Below, piece after piece: positions 50,185-59,953 of a DNA stretch of 64,000 bases. Origin of the DNA: Tuberibacillus calidus DSM 17572 (GTDB lineage: Bacteria > Bacillota > Bacilli > Bacillales > Sporolactobacillaceae). Under the pieces are notes generated by a model. The model was not told the DNA's origin and searched no databases. It saw only the letters and a program-made list of their open reading frames with translations. Position 1 is the stretch's first letter. Every line of letters starts with the position of its first letter. A program made the translations under genes and the position numbers. Location: the NCBI RefSeq assembly GCF_000430685.1, contig NZ_AUMM01000009.1, positions 35,452 to 99,451 on the forward strand, read 5' to 3'.

Positions 50185-52257
50185 AATGGTTTGAGATTTA
50201 TTATCAGAACCTTGATATTTTTTCCCAAGGAAGCCTTCTAACTGATATTTTCTAATCTTGGCAGCTGCTGTCTTATGTGTTACTCCCAATGCTTTTGCTA
50301 TTTGATTAAAGCTTGGGTAAAGCCGTGCGGCATGTTCATAAATTAATCTTTCATATTCGGCCATTGTTCGTAACGGTTGTTCAGTTAATAATTCATCTAG
50401 TGTGTTTTGACTTTGCCCAAAGTGTCCTGAAGCGATCAAAGGCTTCTTGATATAATTGGGTAGATTTTCAATTAACAAAGTATCCCCGTCAACCAGAGTA
50501 ATTAAACGTTCCATAATATTTTGCAATTCGCGGATATTACCTGGCCAACTATAGTTCATAAGAATTTCAATAAAACCATTTTCATACTTGTTGATATTTT
50601 TTCCCAACCGCTCATTAAATAACATTCGAAAATAATCTACTAGGAGCGGAATGTCCGATTTCCTTCTTCTTAAAGGGGGAAGGTGAATAGGAACAACATT
50701 TAAGCGATAATACAGATCTTCCCGAAACGCCCCTCTCTCCACCATTTCCTCTAAATTTTGATGCGTTGCGGCAATAATACGGACATCTAATGGAATGGTT
50801 TCGTAACCTCCGACCCGCTCTAATTCTCTTTCCTGGATCACTCTTAAAATCTTCGCCTGTAAATCAATATTTAAATCACCGATTTCATCAAGAAAAATCG
50901 TCCCGTGATTCGCGAGCTCAAATTTCCCTTTTCTCGTATTTAACGCTCCTGTAAAAGCTCCTTTCTCGTGGCCAAACAATTCACTTTCAATTAATTGTGG
51001 GGGTATGGCAGCACAGTTAACGCGAATGAACGGCTTCCCGTTACGTTTACTCGCTTCATGAATCGCCTTAGCAACAAGTTCCTTACCGGTTCCGCTTTCT
51101 CCAGTTATCAGCACCGTTGCATCTGTTTTTGCCACTTTGTTTGCCAATGACAATGTTTCTTTAAATGTGGCGCTTTCACCGATTAAGCGATTAAAGGCTT
51201 TATCAAAGATCTGATGTTTTGATAGTTCTTTTTCCAGATAAAGGGTTCTCTCTTTTTCAGTGTGGAGTTGTTCTAATAAAAATTTCATGTCATCGATCGG
51301 ACTAAGGGTAAAAACGGTGCCAATGAACTTCCGATCGACAATGGTTGGGTTAATCCTTAAAATGTATGCGTTGTCTTTGTTAAAAGTTAGAATTTGGGCG
51401 TGAGGTGTATGTTTTTCCTTAATCTTCTTCCATATATCCATTCCTATAATACCTATGACGTTATTACTGACTTTTTCTTCTTCTATTAATCGAATAAAAG
51501 CTGGGTTAAGGAATATAAATTTACCTGACTCATCGGTCAATCCGATTAAATCATTAACGGATCGCAATACGAGTTCAAGTCTCTTTTGCAGCTGTTTGAC
51601 TTCATGAAGTTCTTTACTTAAAGCGACAACATGAGAAATATCCTGAAAAAGAGCGATAGCCCCGATTATTTCCCGTTCAAAAATGATCGGTGCTCTGTTG
51701 GTCATAACGGTTTTGTTTCTTAACTTTTGCCGTTTGGCAATTTCAATTTTTCCGGTCCGTAAGATCACATCCAATCTCGAGTGAGGGACAACTTCGTTGG
51801 CTTTATTGTTAATCAATGCATTTTCCGGCATTTCGAGAAGGCGTGAGGCTTCCCTATTCACATATGTGATTCTGTTTTCTTTATTGACTAATAATATCCC
51901 ACTCGGAATATGTTGGAGAATTACATCAAATGTCAAAGAGCTCTCCATAAGAAGACGATCGGCTTCCTGCTCGATCCGATTGTTTCCATCGTTTTGAAGC
52001 ACTTTAGCAATTTCAGTTTGATCTTTTGGCAATAAAGGTTCGTCAAGGTGGATGTAAATCGATTCCCCTTGCTTAATCTTTAGCGAGACGATATTAATAA
52101 AATGCGTGATTGGAACTTTTTGTTCACGGTATTCTAACATGATAGTTTTCAGTTTGTCGTGAGTTTGAACAATGCTTTGTAGCTTAGCAATCAGCGTCGC
52201 GACAACACGAACATGCAAACCATTCTTCTTCATCACTTTAAACTCGTAACGATACAT
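50182..52257 (-). CDS. Sigma-54-dependent activator with HPr-like N-terminal domain (DhaR-type)
   Basis: 691 residues. Residues 1-85 resemble HPr ([17 protein letters not shown] with the His kept, and [14 protein letters not shown]); the Ser46 position reads His. Two PAS-like domains follow (about 105-210 and 220-325), then an AAA+ domain with [23 protein letters not shown] and a Fis-type HTH at the end ([19 protein letters not shown]). E. coli DhaR uses a GAF domain instead. It adjoins a perfect sigma-54 promoter driving dhaKLM. ATG at 52257 follows GAGGGGGACC. Confidence 0.92.
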   Translation of the reverse strand: MYRYEFKVMKKNGLHVRVVATLIAKLQSIVQTHDKLKTIMLEYREQKVPITHFINIVSLKIKQGESIYIHLDEPLLPKDQTEIAKVLQNDGNNRIEQEADRLLMESSLTFDVILQHIPSGILLVNKENRITYVNREASRLLEMPENALINNKANEVVPHSRLDVILRTGKIEIAKRQKLRNKTVMTNRAPIIFEREIIGAIALFQDISHVVALSKELHEVKQLQKRLELVLRSVNDLIGLTDESGKFIFLNPAFIRLIEEEKVSNNVIGIIGMDIWKKIKEKHTPHAQILTFNKDNAYILRINPTIVDRKFIGTVFTLSPIDDMKFLLEQLHTEKERTLYLEKELSKHQIFDKAFNRLIGESATFKETLSLANKVAKTDATVLITGESGTGKELVAKAIHEASKRNGKPFIRVNCAAIPPQLIESELFGHEKGAFTGALNTRKGKFELANHGTIFLDEIGDLNIDLQAKILRVIQERELERVGGYETIPLDVRIIAATHQNLEEMVERGAFREDLYYRLNVVPIHLPPLRRRKSDIPLLVDYFRMLFNERLGKNINKYENGFIEILMNYSWPGNIRELQNIMERLITLVDGDTLLIENLPNYIKKPLIASGHFGQSQNTLDELLTEQPLRTMAEYERLIYEHAARLYPSFNQIAKALGVTHKTAAAKIRKYQLEGFLGKKYQGSDNKSQTI

Positions 52258-53133
52258 AGGTCCCCCTCTTTATTTAGGTTAAATCATAAGCTTAACCCCA
52301 ATAGCGATGAAAACAGGCGAGCATATCAAGGATCTCATTCCTGATACCTTGGTTGATCTGTAACCCCCAATCGGGTGCCCGAGGATGTACTGCAACACCT
52401 TACCACCTGTTACGACCACTTGCATTTCATGGTAATCGAAAACAAATGGTCCCACACCTAAATATGGCAAACCATTCTCCGCTTTCATTTTCGGTGGATA
52501 ATCTCTTCAATGTGCGCTCAACCCGTTGTCAGGAGGCAAAAATCCCATAACCCAAATGCGTTTACCAAGGGTCATCCTTGCACTTGTGGAAACGGATTTT
52601 TTTCAATCGAAAACTAGCACTCTATAGCAACGATCGCTCAATATTCGGAGGCACACTGAAATAAATATGTACACATGATCGTCATCATGATTCCATTCGA
52701 CGAAGAAATGATAAGGTTTGCCCCGTCGAACAACCATCTCTTTTTTGCCGCGTAAGAACAAGATGATAGGACAATAGGATTACTTGATTGATAATGCCAT
52801 TCCAATTGTAAAATGAAGTATCATTATCCTAAGATTAGTAATATTATAACATAATGTATTGCGCATCAGCCTATATGGAGCAAACCAATTGTTAATGGCA
52901 GCCATTTCTCGGATTGACCCCATTTGAAAAAACAAAGTGTCTTTTTTACGTCATGCTTTTGATGCTCTTGAAAGGTGATGGATCTCATTCATAAAAGTGT
53001 GGATGAGTCATCACATACAAAGAACCCAGACAAAAATTCCTTTACTGACAAGGGGCTTTCTAGGCATTAGCCGTTTCACAATAAAAATGCCTACGTAGGT
53101 TATAAACAAATACCCTAAAGGAGGGCGTTTTTG
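52258..53133. other. Long intergenic region between dha activator and coat-like gene
   Basis: No secure gene. Two minus-strand ORFs (52279-52488, and 52603-52737 reading MVVRRGKPYHFFVEWNHDDD) look like possible gene remnants but lack good ribosome-binding sites. The region around 52790-52860 is AT-rich and may hold promoters. Confidence 0.35.
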
Positions 53134-53403
53134 ATGTATTATTACGGAAGTGATTATGGTACACCCTATCCGTTTGATTACTATCCATATTCTTATCCCC
53201 AACAAGAGCCGTTTGATGTTTATCGTCAGCCGCCGCAATGGCAATCGATTGAACGCCGATTGACTCAGCTCGAAAGGCAAAATGAACGACAAGATAGAGA
53301 GATTAACCAACTTCAACGTCGCCTTCAACGTGTCAATCAACGTCTGCGTCAAGTGGAAAGAAGGCTCAGCATTCCTTTTACGCCATTTGATGGGGAATAT
53401 TAA
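53134..53403 (+). CDS. Small Tyr/Pro-rich coiled-coil protein, coat-like
   Basis: 89 residues. An N-terminal third rich in Tyr and Pro ([20 protein letters not shown]) is followed by a charged Gln/Arg heptad coiled coil to residue 80. ATG at 53134 lies 10 bases after AAAGGAGGG. Composition resembles small spore-coat proteins of Bacilli; no motif proves this. It has a good terminator and stands alone. Confidence 0.7.
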   Translation: MYYYGSDYGTPYPFDYYPYSYPQQEPFDVYRQPPQWQSIERRLTQLERQNERQDREINQLQRRLQRVNQRLRQVERRLSIPFTPFDGEY

Positions 53404-53430
53404 AACCGGGATTGAACCGGTTTTTATTTT
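53402..53430 (+). terminator. Terminator of the coat-like gene
   Basis: AAAACCGG and CCGGTTTT form an 8-bp stem followed by TATTTTT. Confidence 0.8.
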
Positions 53431-53587
53431 TGCTGTTTTTTATGAGTGTGGCCGCCGCGCATCCGGTTTTAGCCACGTTTTCTCACTTTCGGTTGCGTGA
53501 TCGATGACGGCGTTTACGAACATTTTTTCTTTCGCCAACCGCCTTTCAACTCTCACTTACAATTCGATTACGCCGAGGAAATGTTTT

Positions 53588-53945
53588 GGAAATAACTAGG
53601 CTGCATTTTAATCAAAAATAAAAAAAGCATTTTATTTTGACGCCGAACTGCCAGCCAAATGATATGCAATCCGAAAAAGCATATTATTTCATGAGTTGGA
53701 GGACTAGAAAATGATATGCAATTACGAAAAATGGAAATAACTGGGTCCTATTTTGCCCAAAAACCAAAAAAGCATATTATTTTGAGGCCATTCCGCCAGC
53801 CAAATGATATGCAATTCGAAAAAGCGTATCATTTCACGAGCTTGGAGCCGCGCTAATGATACGCAATCATAGGAATTGGAATTATCTGGGCTCCATTTTG
53901 GCCAAAAACCAAAAAAGCATATTATTTTGAGGCAGTACCGCCTGC
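53588..53945. repeat. Tandem 145-bp repeats (second repeat family)
   Basis: GGAAATAACTRGG-type unit starts at 53588, 53733 and 53878, exactly 145 apart; the third unit is cut at about 53945. Each unit carries AAAAAAGCATATTATTTTGAGG, GCCAAATGATATGCAAT and inverted GCATAT(T/C)ATTT/AAATGATATGC arms. Unrelated in sequence to the 155-bp family. No ORF in 53431-53958. Confidence 0.85.
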
Positions 53946-53958
53946 GAAAGCCGAATGA

Positions 53959-54324
53959 TCATATAGCCAACTTTATGCCAACGAGGATGAGTACGGCGGC
54001 CAGCATTTGAAGGATCCGTTTTCCGGAAATCCGGGTCGATAAATAAACCCCCACTTGAGCACCGATGAAAATCCCCACGCTTCCCCAAATGGCTGCGGGC
54101 CAATCGATATTATTTTGGACGATGTGAATGATGACCCCAACTAGCGAGTAAAGGCATAGCGAGAAGATCGAGATGGCTGTCGCATAATGCGGGTGGACGC
54201 GAAAAAGATAAATTAATATCGGGACGAGGAGCCAGCCGCCGCCGATGCCAAAAAAGCTCGAGACAACCCCAAGTACAATGCCGATCACTAAAAGCGATAC
54301 GGCCTGCGATTGGGTTTTCACCAT
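53959..54324 (-). pseudogene. C-terminal half of a TSUP (TauE/SafE) exporter, separated by a frameshift
   Basis: 121 codons, with the second half of the TSUP repeat: VLGVVSSFFGIGGGWLLVPI, ATAISIFSLCLYSLVG and GAQVGVYLSTRISGKRILQM. ATG at 54324 overlaps the stop of the N-terminal half by ATGGTGA but has no ribosome-binding site. In frame upstream it continues as NEVAATIDRHTSPDM, which would join the first half if the AAAA tract (plus strand T at 54365-54368) had one more base. Could be a split two-subunit protein, a real mutation or a sequence error. Confidence 0.75.
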
Positions 54325-54812
54325 ATCGGGAGAAGTATGCCGGTCAATGGTCGCCGCAACTTCGTTTTGACTGTCACTAGCTTTCCGCTGATTCCCCGGG
54401 GCTTTTTTATCATCAGAAAGATGCCTAATGCCACGAGCATGATCGCAAAAACCGAATGAAAGGCTTTAGGCGAGGCTAGTTTCGTCAGCCAAATGCCGAG
54501 AAAGGTCCCGGGGGTTGCCCCTAATGCCAATAAAAATCCCATTTTAAAGTCAATGCGTTTTTGCCGTATGTACCCATAAATCCCAGATATAGAATTGATA
54601 AAAACCACGACGAGACCAGTGCCAGCCGCCATTTCCGGAGGCAAATGCAACAGGATGAGTAAAGCTGGAACAAAAATAAAACCACCGCCAGCTCCAACCA
54701 TAATCCCGTATGCTCCGGCTGCAAAACCAATTATTAAAAGTAGTATTCCCGTTACCACAGGCATTCCCCTTACTTCAGACGGGTGTTTCCTCCGTCCACT
54801 TGTCCCTTTCAT
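54318..54812 (-). CDS. N-terminal half of a TSUP (TauE/SafE) sulfite/organosulfur exporter
   Basis: About 164 residues with the first TSUP repeat: IGFAAGAYGIMVGAGGGFIF near residue 27, GTGLVVVFINSISGIYGY and LALGATPGTFLGIWLT. Whole TSUP proteins are 250-290 residues; this plus the downstream piece gives about 285. The last 18 residues after VTVKTK do not look like TSUP and come from the shifted frame. ATG at 54812 follows AAAGG; a later ATG at 54764 is an alternative. Transported ion unknown. Confidence 0.78.
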   Translation of the reverse strand: MKGTSGRRKHPSEVRGMPVVTGILLLIIGFAAGAYGIMVGAGGGFIFVPALLILLHLPPEMAAGTGLVVVFINSISGIYGYIRQKRIDFKMGFLLALGATPGTFLGIWLTKLASPKAFHSVFAIMLVALGIFLMIKKPRGISGKLVTVKTKLRRPLTGILLPIW

Positions 54813-54815
54813 CAT

Positions 54816-55230
54816 ACGCCTTTAGCAAGTGGATTTCAAAAAGTAAAAAAACCGGGCATCCACTCAGCTATGATCTGACCCTAGGAAGTTTGGACCCATG
54901 AATCGCGTCTAATATTTGCCAACATTTGGTTTTGCGCAATGTTTCGACTGCCATTGAACCGAAATACGTTAGGTTTCCATCTTTTATGCAACGTATTCTC
55001 GTGTTGAAGGCCCAAAAACATCGCGTAAATGCGTGTGGACTCGTGAAGCGCGCCTTGAATCCCCCAATATTGACGCTTCACCTGGTAACCAGACGCTATC
55101 CCCTATTTTGATGGAATCGGGGGCTTTCGGATCCATCATTAAAACGACCCAAAATCTTACCGAATCCTCAGTGATTCTTCAAATGAACAGGCACTTTTGT
55201 ATCAAAATGTGCAAGAAATCAAATTTTCCA
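54816..55230. other. Intergenic region upstream of the YtrA-type operon
   Basis: No gene supported. A 66-codon minus-strand ORF (54881-55081) has no ribosome-binding site or recognisable family. The promoter of the next operon begins at 55231. Confidence 0.35.
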
Positions 55231-55274
55231 TTGACAAAATCTTGTGTACCTGTGTATTATGTTACTAGTACACT
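55231..55274 (+). promoter_or_regulatory. Promoter and YtrA-like operator
   Basis: TTGACA (55231-55236), 18 bases, TATTAT (55255-55260). The dyad GTGTA-N12-TACAC (55252-55273) overlaps the -10; Bacillus YtrA binds a similar AGTGTA-N13-TACACT dyad. The operon encodes a GntR/YtrA-type repressor. Confidence 0.7.
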
Positions 55275-55312
55275 GGAACACAAATTCACTACACTTTAGG
55301 AGGTTTTGAATA

Positions 55313-56113
55313 ATGAGTGCTTGGCTGCATTTATTTAGAAAGGAATTTCGTCTTGGGTTACCAGCGATGCTTTTTACGATTCTCATGTATTTTGTCGTCC
55401 TGATGACCTCGTCTTTTTTCAGTTTTAAAAGCGGGCATGTCATTGACGCGATGTTTGTTGTATCGTTAGTATTTATTTTTCCCCACTTTTTTTATCTTGC
55501 TTTCTATTTGTTCATCAGTTTACAAAGCGAACGGAAGAAATTACATCTTTGGCTATCTAATCCCATGCCGGGTTATCAGCTAATCCTTGCCAAAATGGCT
55601 TCAGGGTTCGTAGCCATGACCATCTCGTTATTTATAGTTTGTGCCGTCTGTTATATCACCTATTTCGTGCTTGGGACTAAAATTCCCATTCAAGATTGGT
55701 TAAGCTACACTGACGTTGTAAAAATTGGATCATTTTTCATTCTGCACATCTATCTCATTGCCATCTCTATTGCCGTTTGGCTGTTATTCTTCTGGATGAT
55801 TTACCGCCTGCTCGCCAGCCGTCTCGGAATATGGGTGAGCGTTATTTTAACCTTAATCCTTTTCGGTTTGTGGAGCTATATCATCTCAAAACTACAATCG
55901 ACCGTGCTTTATACTATTTTGACGCACTGGGGGAAGATTTCACTTGTGCCATTCATTAACAATCTTGACATATCAACAAGACATGGCATTCAGATTGCAC
56001 CCCTAACAAACACAAGCTACATTTTTTTAGGCACGTATATCTTTGAAGCGTTGATTTGTCTCATTCTCTTTTTCGTTTCTTGCTGGATACTAGATAAGAA
56101 GATTGAGGTGTAA
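55313..56113 (+). CDS. ABC transporter membrane subunit
   Basis: 266 residues with six predicted membrane helices, for example MLFTILMYFVVLMTSSFFSF, MASGFVAMTISLFIVCAVCY and IFEALICLILFFVSCWIL. ATG at 55313 follows AGGAGGTTTTGAA. It is followed by a GntR regulator and an ATPase in one operon, as in ytrABCDEF and related antibiotic-responsive transporters. Substrate unknown. Confidence 0.8.
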   Translation: MSAWLHLFRKEFRLGLPAMLFTILMYFVVLMTSSFFSFKSGHVIDAMFVVSLVFIFPHFFYLAFYLFISLQSERKKLHLWLSNPMPGYQLILAKMASGFVAMTISLFIVCAVCYITYFVLGTKIPIQDWLSYTDVVKIGSFFILHIYLIAISIAVWLLFFWMIYRLLASRLGIWVSVILTLILFGLWSYIISKLQSTVLYTILTHWGKISLVPFINNLDISTRHGIQIAPLTNTSYIFLGTYIFEALICLILFFVSCWILDKKIEV

Positions 56114-56117
56114 GCAC

Positions 56118-56501
56118 ATGACCGATAGCTTTGATCCATCTGCACCGATCTATCTGCAACTTTTAGAGCGCATTCAGAGGCAAATTTTACGCGGCGATTT
56201 AAAGCCTGGAGATAAATTGCCATCCGTTAGGGAAATGGCCATTCATTCCGGAGTGAATCCGAATACGGTTCAACGGACTTATCGAGAGATGGAGGCGATA
56301 GGGATTGTGGAAACAAGAAGAGGTCAAGGGACGTTTGTGACCGAAAAGGAAGCGATACTTCAATCGATGAGGGAGACGCTGAAAAATAAAGAAATCTCCC
56401 GCTTTGTGGAAGGGATGAAAGCCATGGGTTACACCCACGAAGAAATCCTCACTGGGCTTTCAATCTACCTATCTGGCGTGAAAGGAAGCGATCAGGAATG
56501 A
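56118..56501 (+). CDS. GntR family regulator, YtrA subfamily
   Basis: 127 residues. SAPIYLQLLERIQRQILRGD and KLPSVREMAIHSGVNPNTVQ-RTYREME form the winged helix, followed by a short C-terminal helix region typical of YtrA, without a large effector domain. ATG at 56118 follows GAGGTG; it overlaps the ATPase gene in ATGA. Probably autoregulatory through the dyad at 55252-55273; YtrA-type operons respond to cell-wall antibiotics in Bacillus. Confidence 0.92.
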   Translation: MTDSFDPSAPIYLQLLERIQRQILRGDLKPGDKLPSVREMAIHSGVNPNTVQRTYREMEAIGIVETRRGQGTFVTEKEAILQSMRETLKNKEISRFVEGMKAMGYTHEEILTGLSIYLSGVKGSDQE

Positions 56502-57202
56502 TTCGATTAAAACAGGTGAAAAAACGGTACTTAAATAAAACGGCACTAAGAGGCATTGATCTAGAACTTGTTCCGGGTAAAATCTACGGGTTAATCGGCG
56601 CGAACGGCAGCGGCAAGTCTACAACGATGAAACTGATTGCCGGACTTATTCAACCGACGAGCGGCCATGTTTTCGTCAACGATCAGCCAGTCGACCGCCG
56701 GATTGCGAAGGTTGTCTCCTATCTTTCGGAGCTTGATGAATTTTACGGTTTCTATACGGTCGAGGAAACCATTGATTTTTACGCTTCCCAATTCAGTGAT
56801 TTTAACCGAAAAAAAGCCGATGCTATCCGGGAATATATGAAACTGGATCCGAACAGTAAAGTCAAACATTTATCAAAAGGCAATCGCGGGCGGTTGAAAA
56901 TTGTGCTCACATTAGCCCGAGAAGCACCCGTGATTTTAATGGATGAACCGCTGTCAGGTCTTGATCCGATGGTTCGCGATTCCATCGTTAAAGGGCTGAT
57001 TTCATTCATTGATTTGGAACACCAAGTGGTCATCATTACCACGCATGAAATTAAGGAAGTCGAAGCGATTCTTGATGAAATCATCGTCATTAAGAACGGA
57101 AAAATTCTTGCCCAAGAAAATGTTGAAGATATCCGTGTCAAAGAAAAGATCACGATCGTCGAGTGGATGACTAAATTATATGAGAAAGATAACAACGAAT
57201 AA
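56498..57202 (+). CDS. ABC transporter ATP-binding subunit
   Basis: 234 residues. Walker A GANGSGKST near residue 34, signature LSKGNRGRLKIV (LSKGN variant) near 126, Walker B VILMDEPLSGLD near 148, H-loop TTHE. The variant signature is common in YtrB/BcrA-like proteins. Translationally coupled to the GntR gene (ATGA). Energises the membrane subunit at 55313. Confidence 0.93.
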   Translation: MIRLKQVKKRYLNKTALRGIDLELVPGKIYGLIGANGSGKSTTMKLIAGLIQPTSGHVFVNDQPVDRRIAKVVSYLSELDEFYGFYTVEETIDFYASQFSDFNRKKADAIREYMKLDPNSKVKHLSKGNRGRLKIVLTLAREAPVILMDEPLSGLDPMVRDSIVKGLISFIDLEHQVVIITTHEIKEVEAILDEIIVIKNGKILAQENVEDIRVKEKITIVEWMTKLYEKDNNE

Positions 57203-57209
57203 CGCCGAT

Positions 57210-57242
57210 CCCCACCTGTTGACGTTACAGGTGGGGTTTTCT
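57210..57242 (+). terminator. Terminator of the YtrA-type operon
   Basis: CCCCACCTGT-TGACGTT-ACAGGTGGGG, perfect 10-bp stem, followed by TTTTCTT. Confidence 0.9.
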
Positions 57243-57359
57243 TAATTTGCTATAACGGCGCTATATCGGAGCAAAGACTTCAGGAGCAATCTCGGATTAT
57301 CGTTTTCTTAATCAGCGATATGATCGCCACGTCGAAGTGTTTTACGTTTTCACCTCATT

Positions 57360-59036
57360 TTAAAACCGCCCTGAGCGGAAAATCGAAAACAAGAGCCATA
57401 AAAACATCAGTACGGCGATGACAAATCCTCCGCCAATAAGCGGCAAATTCCAGATGACGCTCGGTTTTCCGGCAATCGCCCCAGCGATGATTAAGCCGCT
57501 CATGATTAAGCTGAAGGCCAATAACACGATGCTGAAGGACAGACGGTTGCTGATGCGGTCTAATTTATGTAAGATCAGCTTGAGTTCCGGCGCCGAAAAC
57601 TCCAAAGACAGTTTTCCTTTATTTAAAAGTTTCAGCGCGCTTTGCAAACTTCTCGGTAAATCCATCAATAAATCCGCGGTCTCGCGCCAATCTTTCCATG
57701 TGGCTTTGAGGATCTTTTTTGGATGGTAACGGTTTTTTAATATTTCCCGGCCAAAGGATTCCGCCACCTCTAGAATGCTGAGATTCGGATCGAGTTTTTC
57801 AACCACGCCTTCTACTGTCAGAAGCGCTTTGCCTAACAAGAAAATGTCGCTCGGCAATTTCATCCGATAACGGTACACAATCCCGAACAGCTCATTAATC
57901 GCATCGCCAAGGTGGATATCACGAAACGGGATATCATAATACTTCTCGCGCAGGCGGTCAATGTCTTTGTATAACTTCGCCCGATCCGTCTCCACGGGAA
58001 TGATGCCCATCTTATCCATCGCATTTAACATCCCCGAAGTATCTTTGCGCATCATGGAAAGAACATAATCAAGTAAAACGGAACGCAACTCCTCGTTCAA
58101 GCGACCCATCATGCCAAAATCAAGAAAAATAATCGCGCCGGAGCGGGCTACCAAAAGATTGCCGGGGTGCGGGTCAGCATGAAAAAAACCCGCAATGAAC
58201 GCCTGATCGAGCACCGCTTGCACTAAATTGACGGCAACTTTCCGCGGGTCGATGCCCTGACTCTCAAGTTCTTCCACTTGATTCACTTTTGTCCCAGATA
58301 CATACGACATCGTCAAGACGCTTTCACCGGTTTGTTCCCAATAAATTTTTGGGACAATGACATTTTTATCATCGTTAAACATCCGGTAAAATTCTTCGGC
58401 GCTCTTCGCCTCCGTACGATAATCCAACTCCGCGCGAATCGATTGAGAAAATTCCTCGACAAGTTCCCGCAGCCGGTATTCCGCGACCCATTGAAAACGG
58501 TGTTCGGCGACTGCAGCCAGCTCTTCTAATATATCTAAATCGGTTAAAACCGTTTTCTCGATTCCAGGTCGTCGGACTTTTACCGCTACCTCTTCCCCCG
58601 AATGCAGCACAGCACGATGAACTTGTCCAATGGACGCGGAAGCAATCGGGATTTCCTCGAATGAAGCAAAAAAGACCTCCATCGGCCGCTTCAATTCATG
58701 CTCAATCACCATTTTGACTTCATCAAATGAAAAAGGCGGTACATGGTCCTGCAGTTTTTCTAATTCAGAAAGAATATCTTTCGGGAGGATGTCCGAGCGC
58801 GTACTCATGAGCTGCCCGAGTTTGACAAAGGTCGGGCCCATCTCTTCGATAAAGCGGCGGATCCGCACGGCCCGGTGACTGGCCGAAGCTTCTCCGGCTT
58901 GATCGATTTTCCGTTTCCGAATAGAAAAGATATCCGTCAATCCAAGGTCTTTCGCAATATACCCGAATCCATTCCGCAAGAGCGCAAAAGCCAAATCACG
59001 GTAACGTCCGAGATGGCGAAGCCGTTTATCAAACAT
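57360..59036 (-). CDS. ABC1/AarF/UbiB family atypical kinase
   Basis: 558 residues. KxGQ motif FVKLGQLMSTRSDILP near residue 71, ASIGQVHRA, nucleotide Lys in VAVKVRRPG near 150, catalytic HADPHPGN near 285, DFG metal loop FLDFGMMG, and two C-terminal membrane helices. UbiB relatives act in quinone or lipid homeostasis. ATG at 59036 follows GGGAGGAAGG. It follows the phasin-like gene, a pairing common in Bacilli. Confidence 0.93.
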   Translation of the reverse strand: MFDKRLRHLGRYRDLAFALLRNGFGYIAKDLGLTDIFSIRKRKIDQAGEASASHRAVRIRRFIEEMGPTFVKLGQLMSTRSDILPKDILSELEKLQDHVPPFSFDEVKMVIEHELKRPMEVFFASFEEIPIASASIGQVHRAVLHSGEEVAVKVRRPGIEKTVLTDLDILEELAAVAEHRFQWVAEYRLRELVEEFSQSIRAELDYRTEAKSAEEFYRMFNDDKNVIVPKIYWEQTGESVLTMSYVSGTKVNQVEELESQGIDPRKVAVNLVQAVLDQAFIAGFFHADPHPGNLLVARSGAIIFLDFGMMGRLNEELRSVLLDYVLSMMRKDTSGMLNAMDKMGIIPVETDRAKLYKDIDRLREKYYDIPFRDIHLGDAINELFGIVYRYRMKLPSDIFLLGKALLTVEGVVEKLDPNLSILEVAESFGREILKNRYHPKKILKATWKDWRETADLLMDLPRSLQSALKLLNKGKLSLEFSAPELKLILHKLDRISNRLSFSIVLLAFSLIMSGLIIAGAIAGKPSVIWNLPLIGGGFVIAVLMFLWLLFSIFRSGRF

Positions 59037-59300
59037 GACCTTCCTCCCTTCGGCAAACGATCTGACCGATCACCACCAATATTTTTAAAAGCCGGGTTAG
59101 AAAATATGAACCGGACCCGTTTCAAAGTCACGGATTGCCCAAAATCAATTTATTTTATGGATGTACAAATACTTCAAATAATGGGGAGACAAATGAACCG
59201 GAACCCAACACCCGCCTTTTTATCAATGCGCGGAACGCCAAAAAATGGGGGGTCCAACGCCCCCGGAGCCCAACACCAGCCTTGCACCGCCTTTAATGCG

Positions 59301-59606
59301 TTATTGCCCGCCGTTCAGGCGTTTTTCCAATTCTTCAATCCGCTTTTCCAACCGTTCCATTTCCGATTTTTTCACAAGTTCAAGACGTTCAATCATGTTA
59401 TTGATCTTGCGATTGATTAACGTCTCAAGCTCGTTACTCGTGCTTTCCCCTTTTTTCATGAGTTCTTTTAAAAACTCCTGCGACTCCGACTTCGTCATTT
59501 CCCCGCGCTTCACCAATTCTTCAACAGCCTTCTCCAGCTGTTCTTTACTTGTCACCGCAAGCCCAAATCCCAACGCCAAACTTTTCTTCAAAACATCTTT
59601 CAGCAT
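59301..59606 (-). CDS. Phasin/PHA synthesis regulator-like coiled-coil protein
   Basis: 101 residues. An N-terminal hydrophobic helix (VLKKSLALGFGLAVTSKEQL) precedes a long coiled coil (ERLEKRIEELEKRLNG). It resembles the phasin-like 'polyhydroxyalkanoate synthesis regulator' family found beside AarF/UbiB genes. ATG at 59606 lies after AAAAGGTGG. No PHA genes in the window, so a PHA role is not supported here. Confidence 0.75.
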   Translation of the reverse strand: MLKDVLKKSLALGFGLAVTSKEQLEKAVEELVKRGEMTKSESQEFLKELMKKGESTSNELETLINRKINNMIERLELVKKSEMERLEKRIEELEKRLNGGQ

Positions 59607-59666
59607 TTTCGCCACCACCTTTTCGGATTTACCTTTATTGTATGCCCAAAATCGTTGGATTTCCAA

Positions 59667-59953
59667 CCTTCAAAATGTGAATATTCTTTTCTAAAAAAAC
59701 ATCTGCCCCGTGAGCAATTAATAATTCAGGTTATAATAAAGAACCCCACTGTCTTAATAAAGGCGCGGGGTTTAAATTCATTTATATCGAAAAAATATTT
59801 ATTTTGATAGAACTAATAAGAGGTCAACTCTTAATAATGTTACATTATACGCATTAAAATATCACACAAACAAATGCTCAACTATCGATTTATATAAGAT
59901 ATCGGAAACATCCCAGTTTATACATTTTTAATTTCAATTTTTTATAGAGCCGA
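59667..59953. other. Boundary between chromosome backbone and AT-rich R-M island
   Basis: Base composition drops to AT-rich from about 59780. AACCCC (59742-59747) and GGGGTT (59767-59772) form a weak hairpin followed by TAAAT. No ORF. Confidence 0.4.

Noticed and set aside
52279..52488. 69-codon minus-strand ORF downstream of the dha activator promoter region
   Set aside because: No ribosome-binding site and no recognisable family; at most a gene remnant.
53588..53945. CRISPR-like array at 53.6 kb
   Set aside because: The whole 145-bp unit is repeated, not short repeats with unique spacers.
54881..55081. 66-codon minus-strand ORF between TSUP and YtrA operons
   Set aside because: No ribosome-binding site and nothing like a known protein; the region reads as non-coding.
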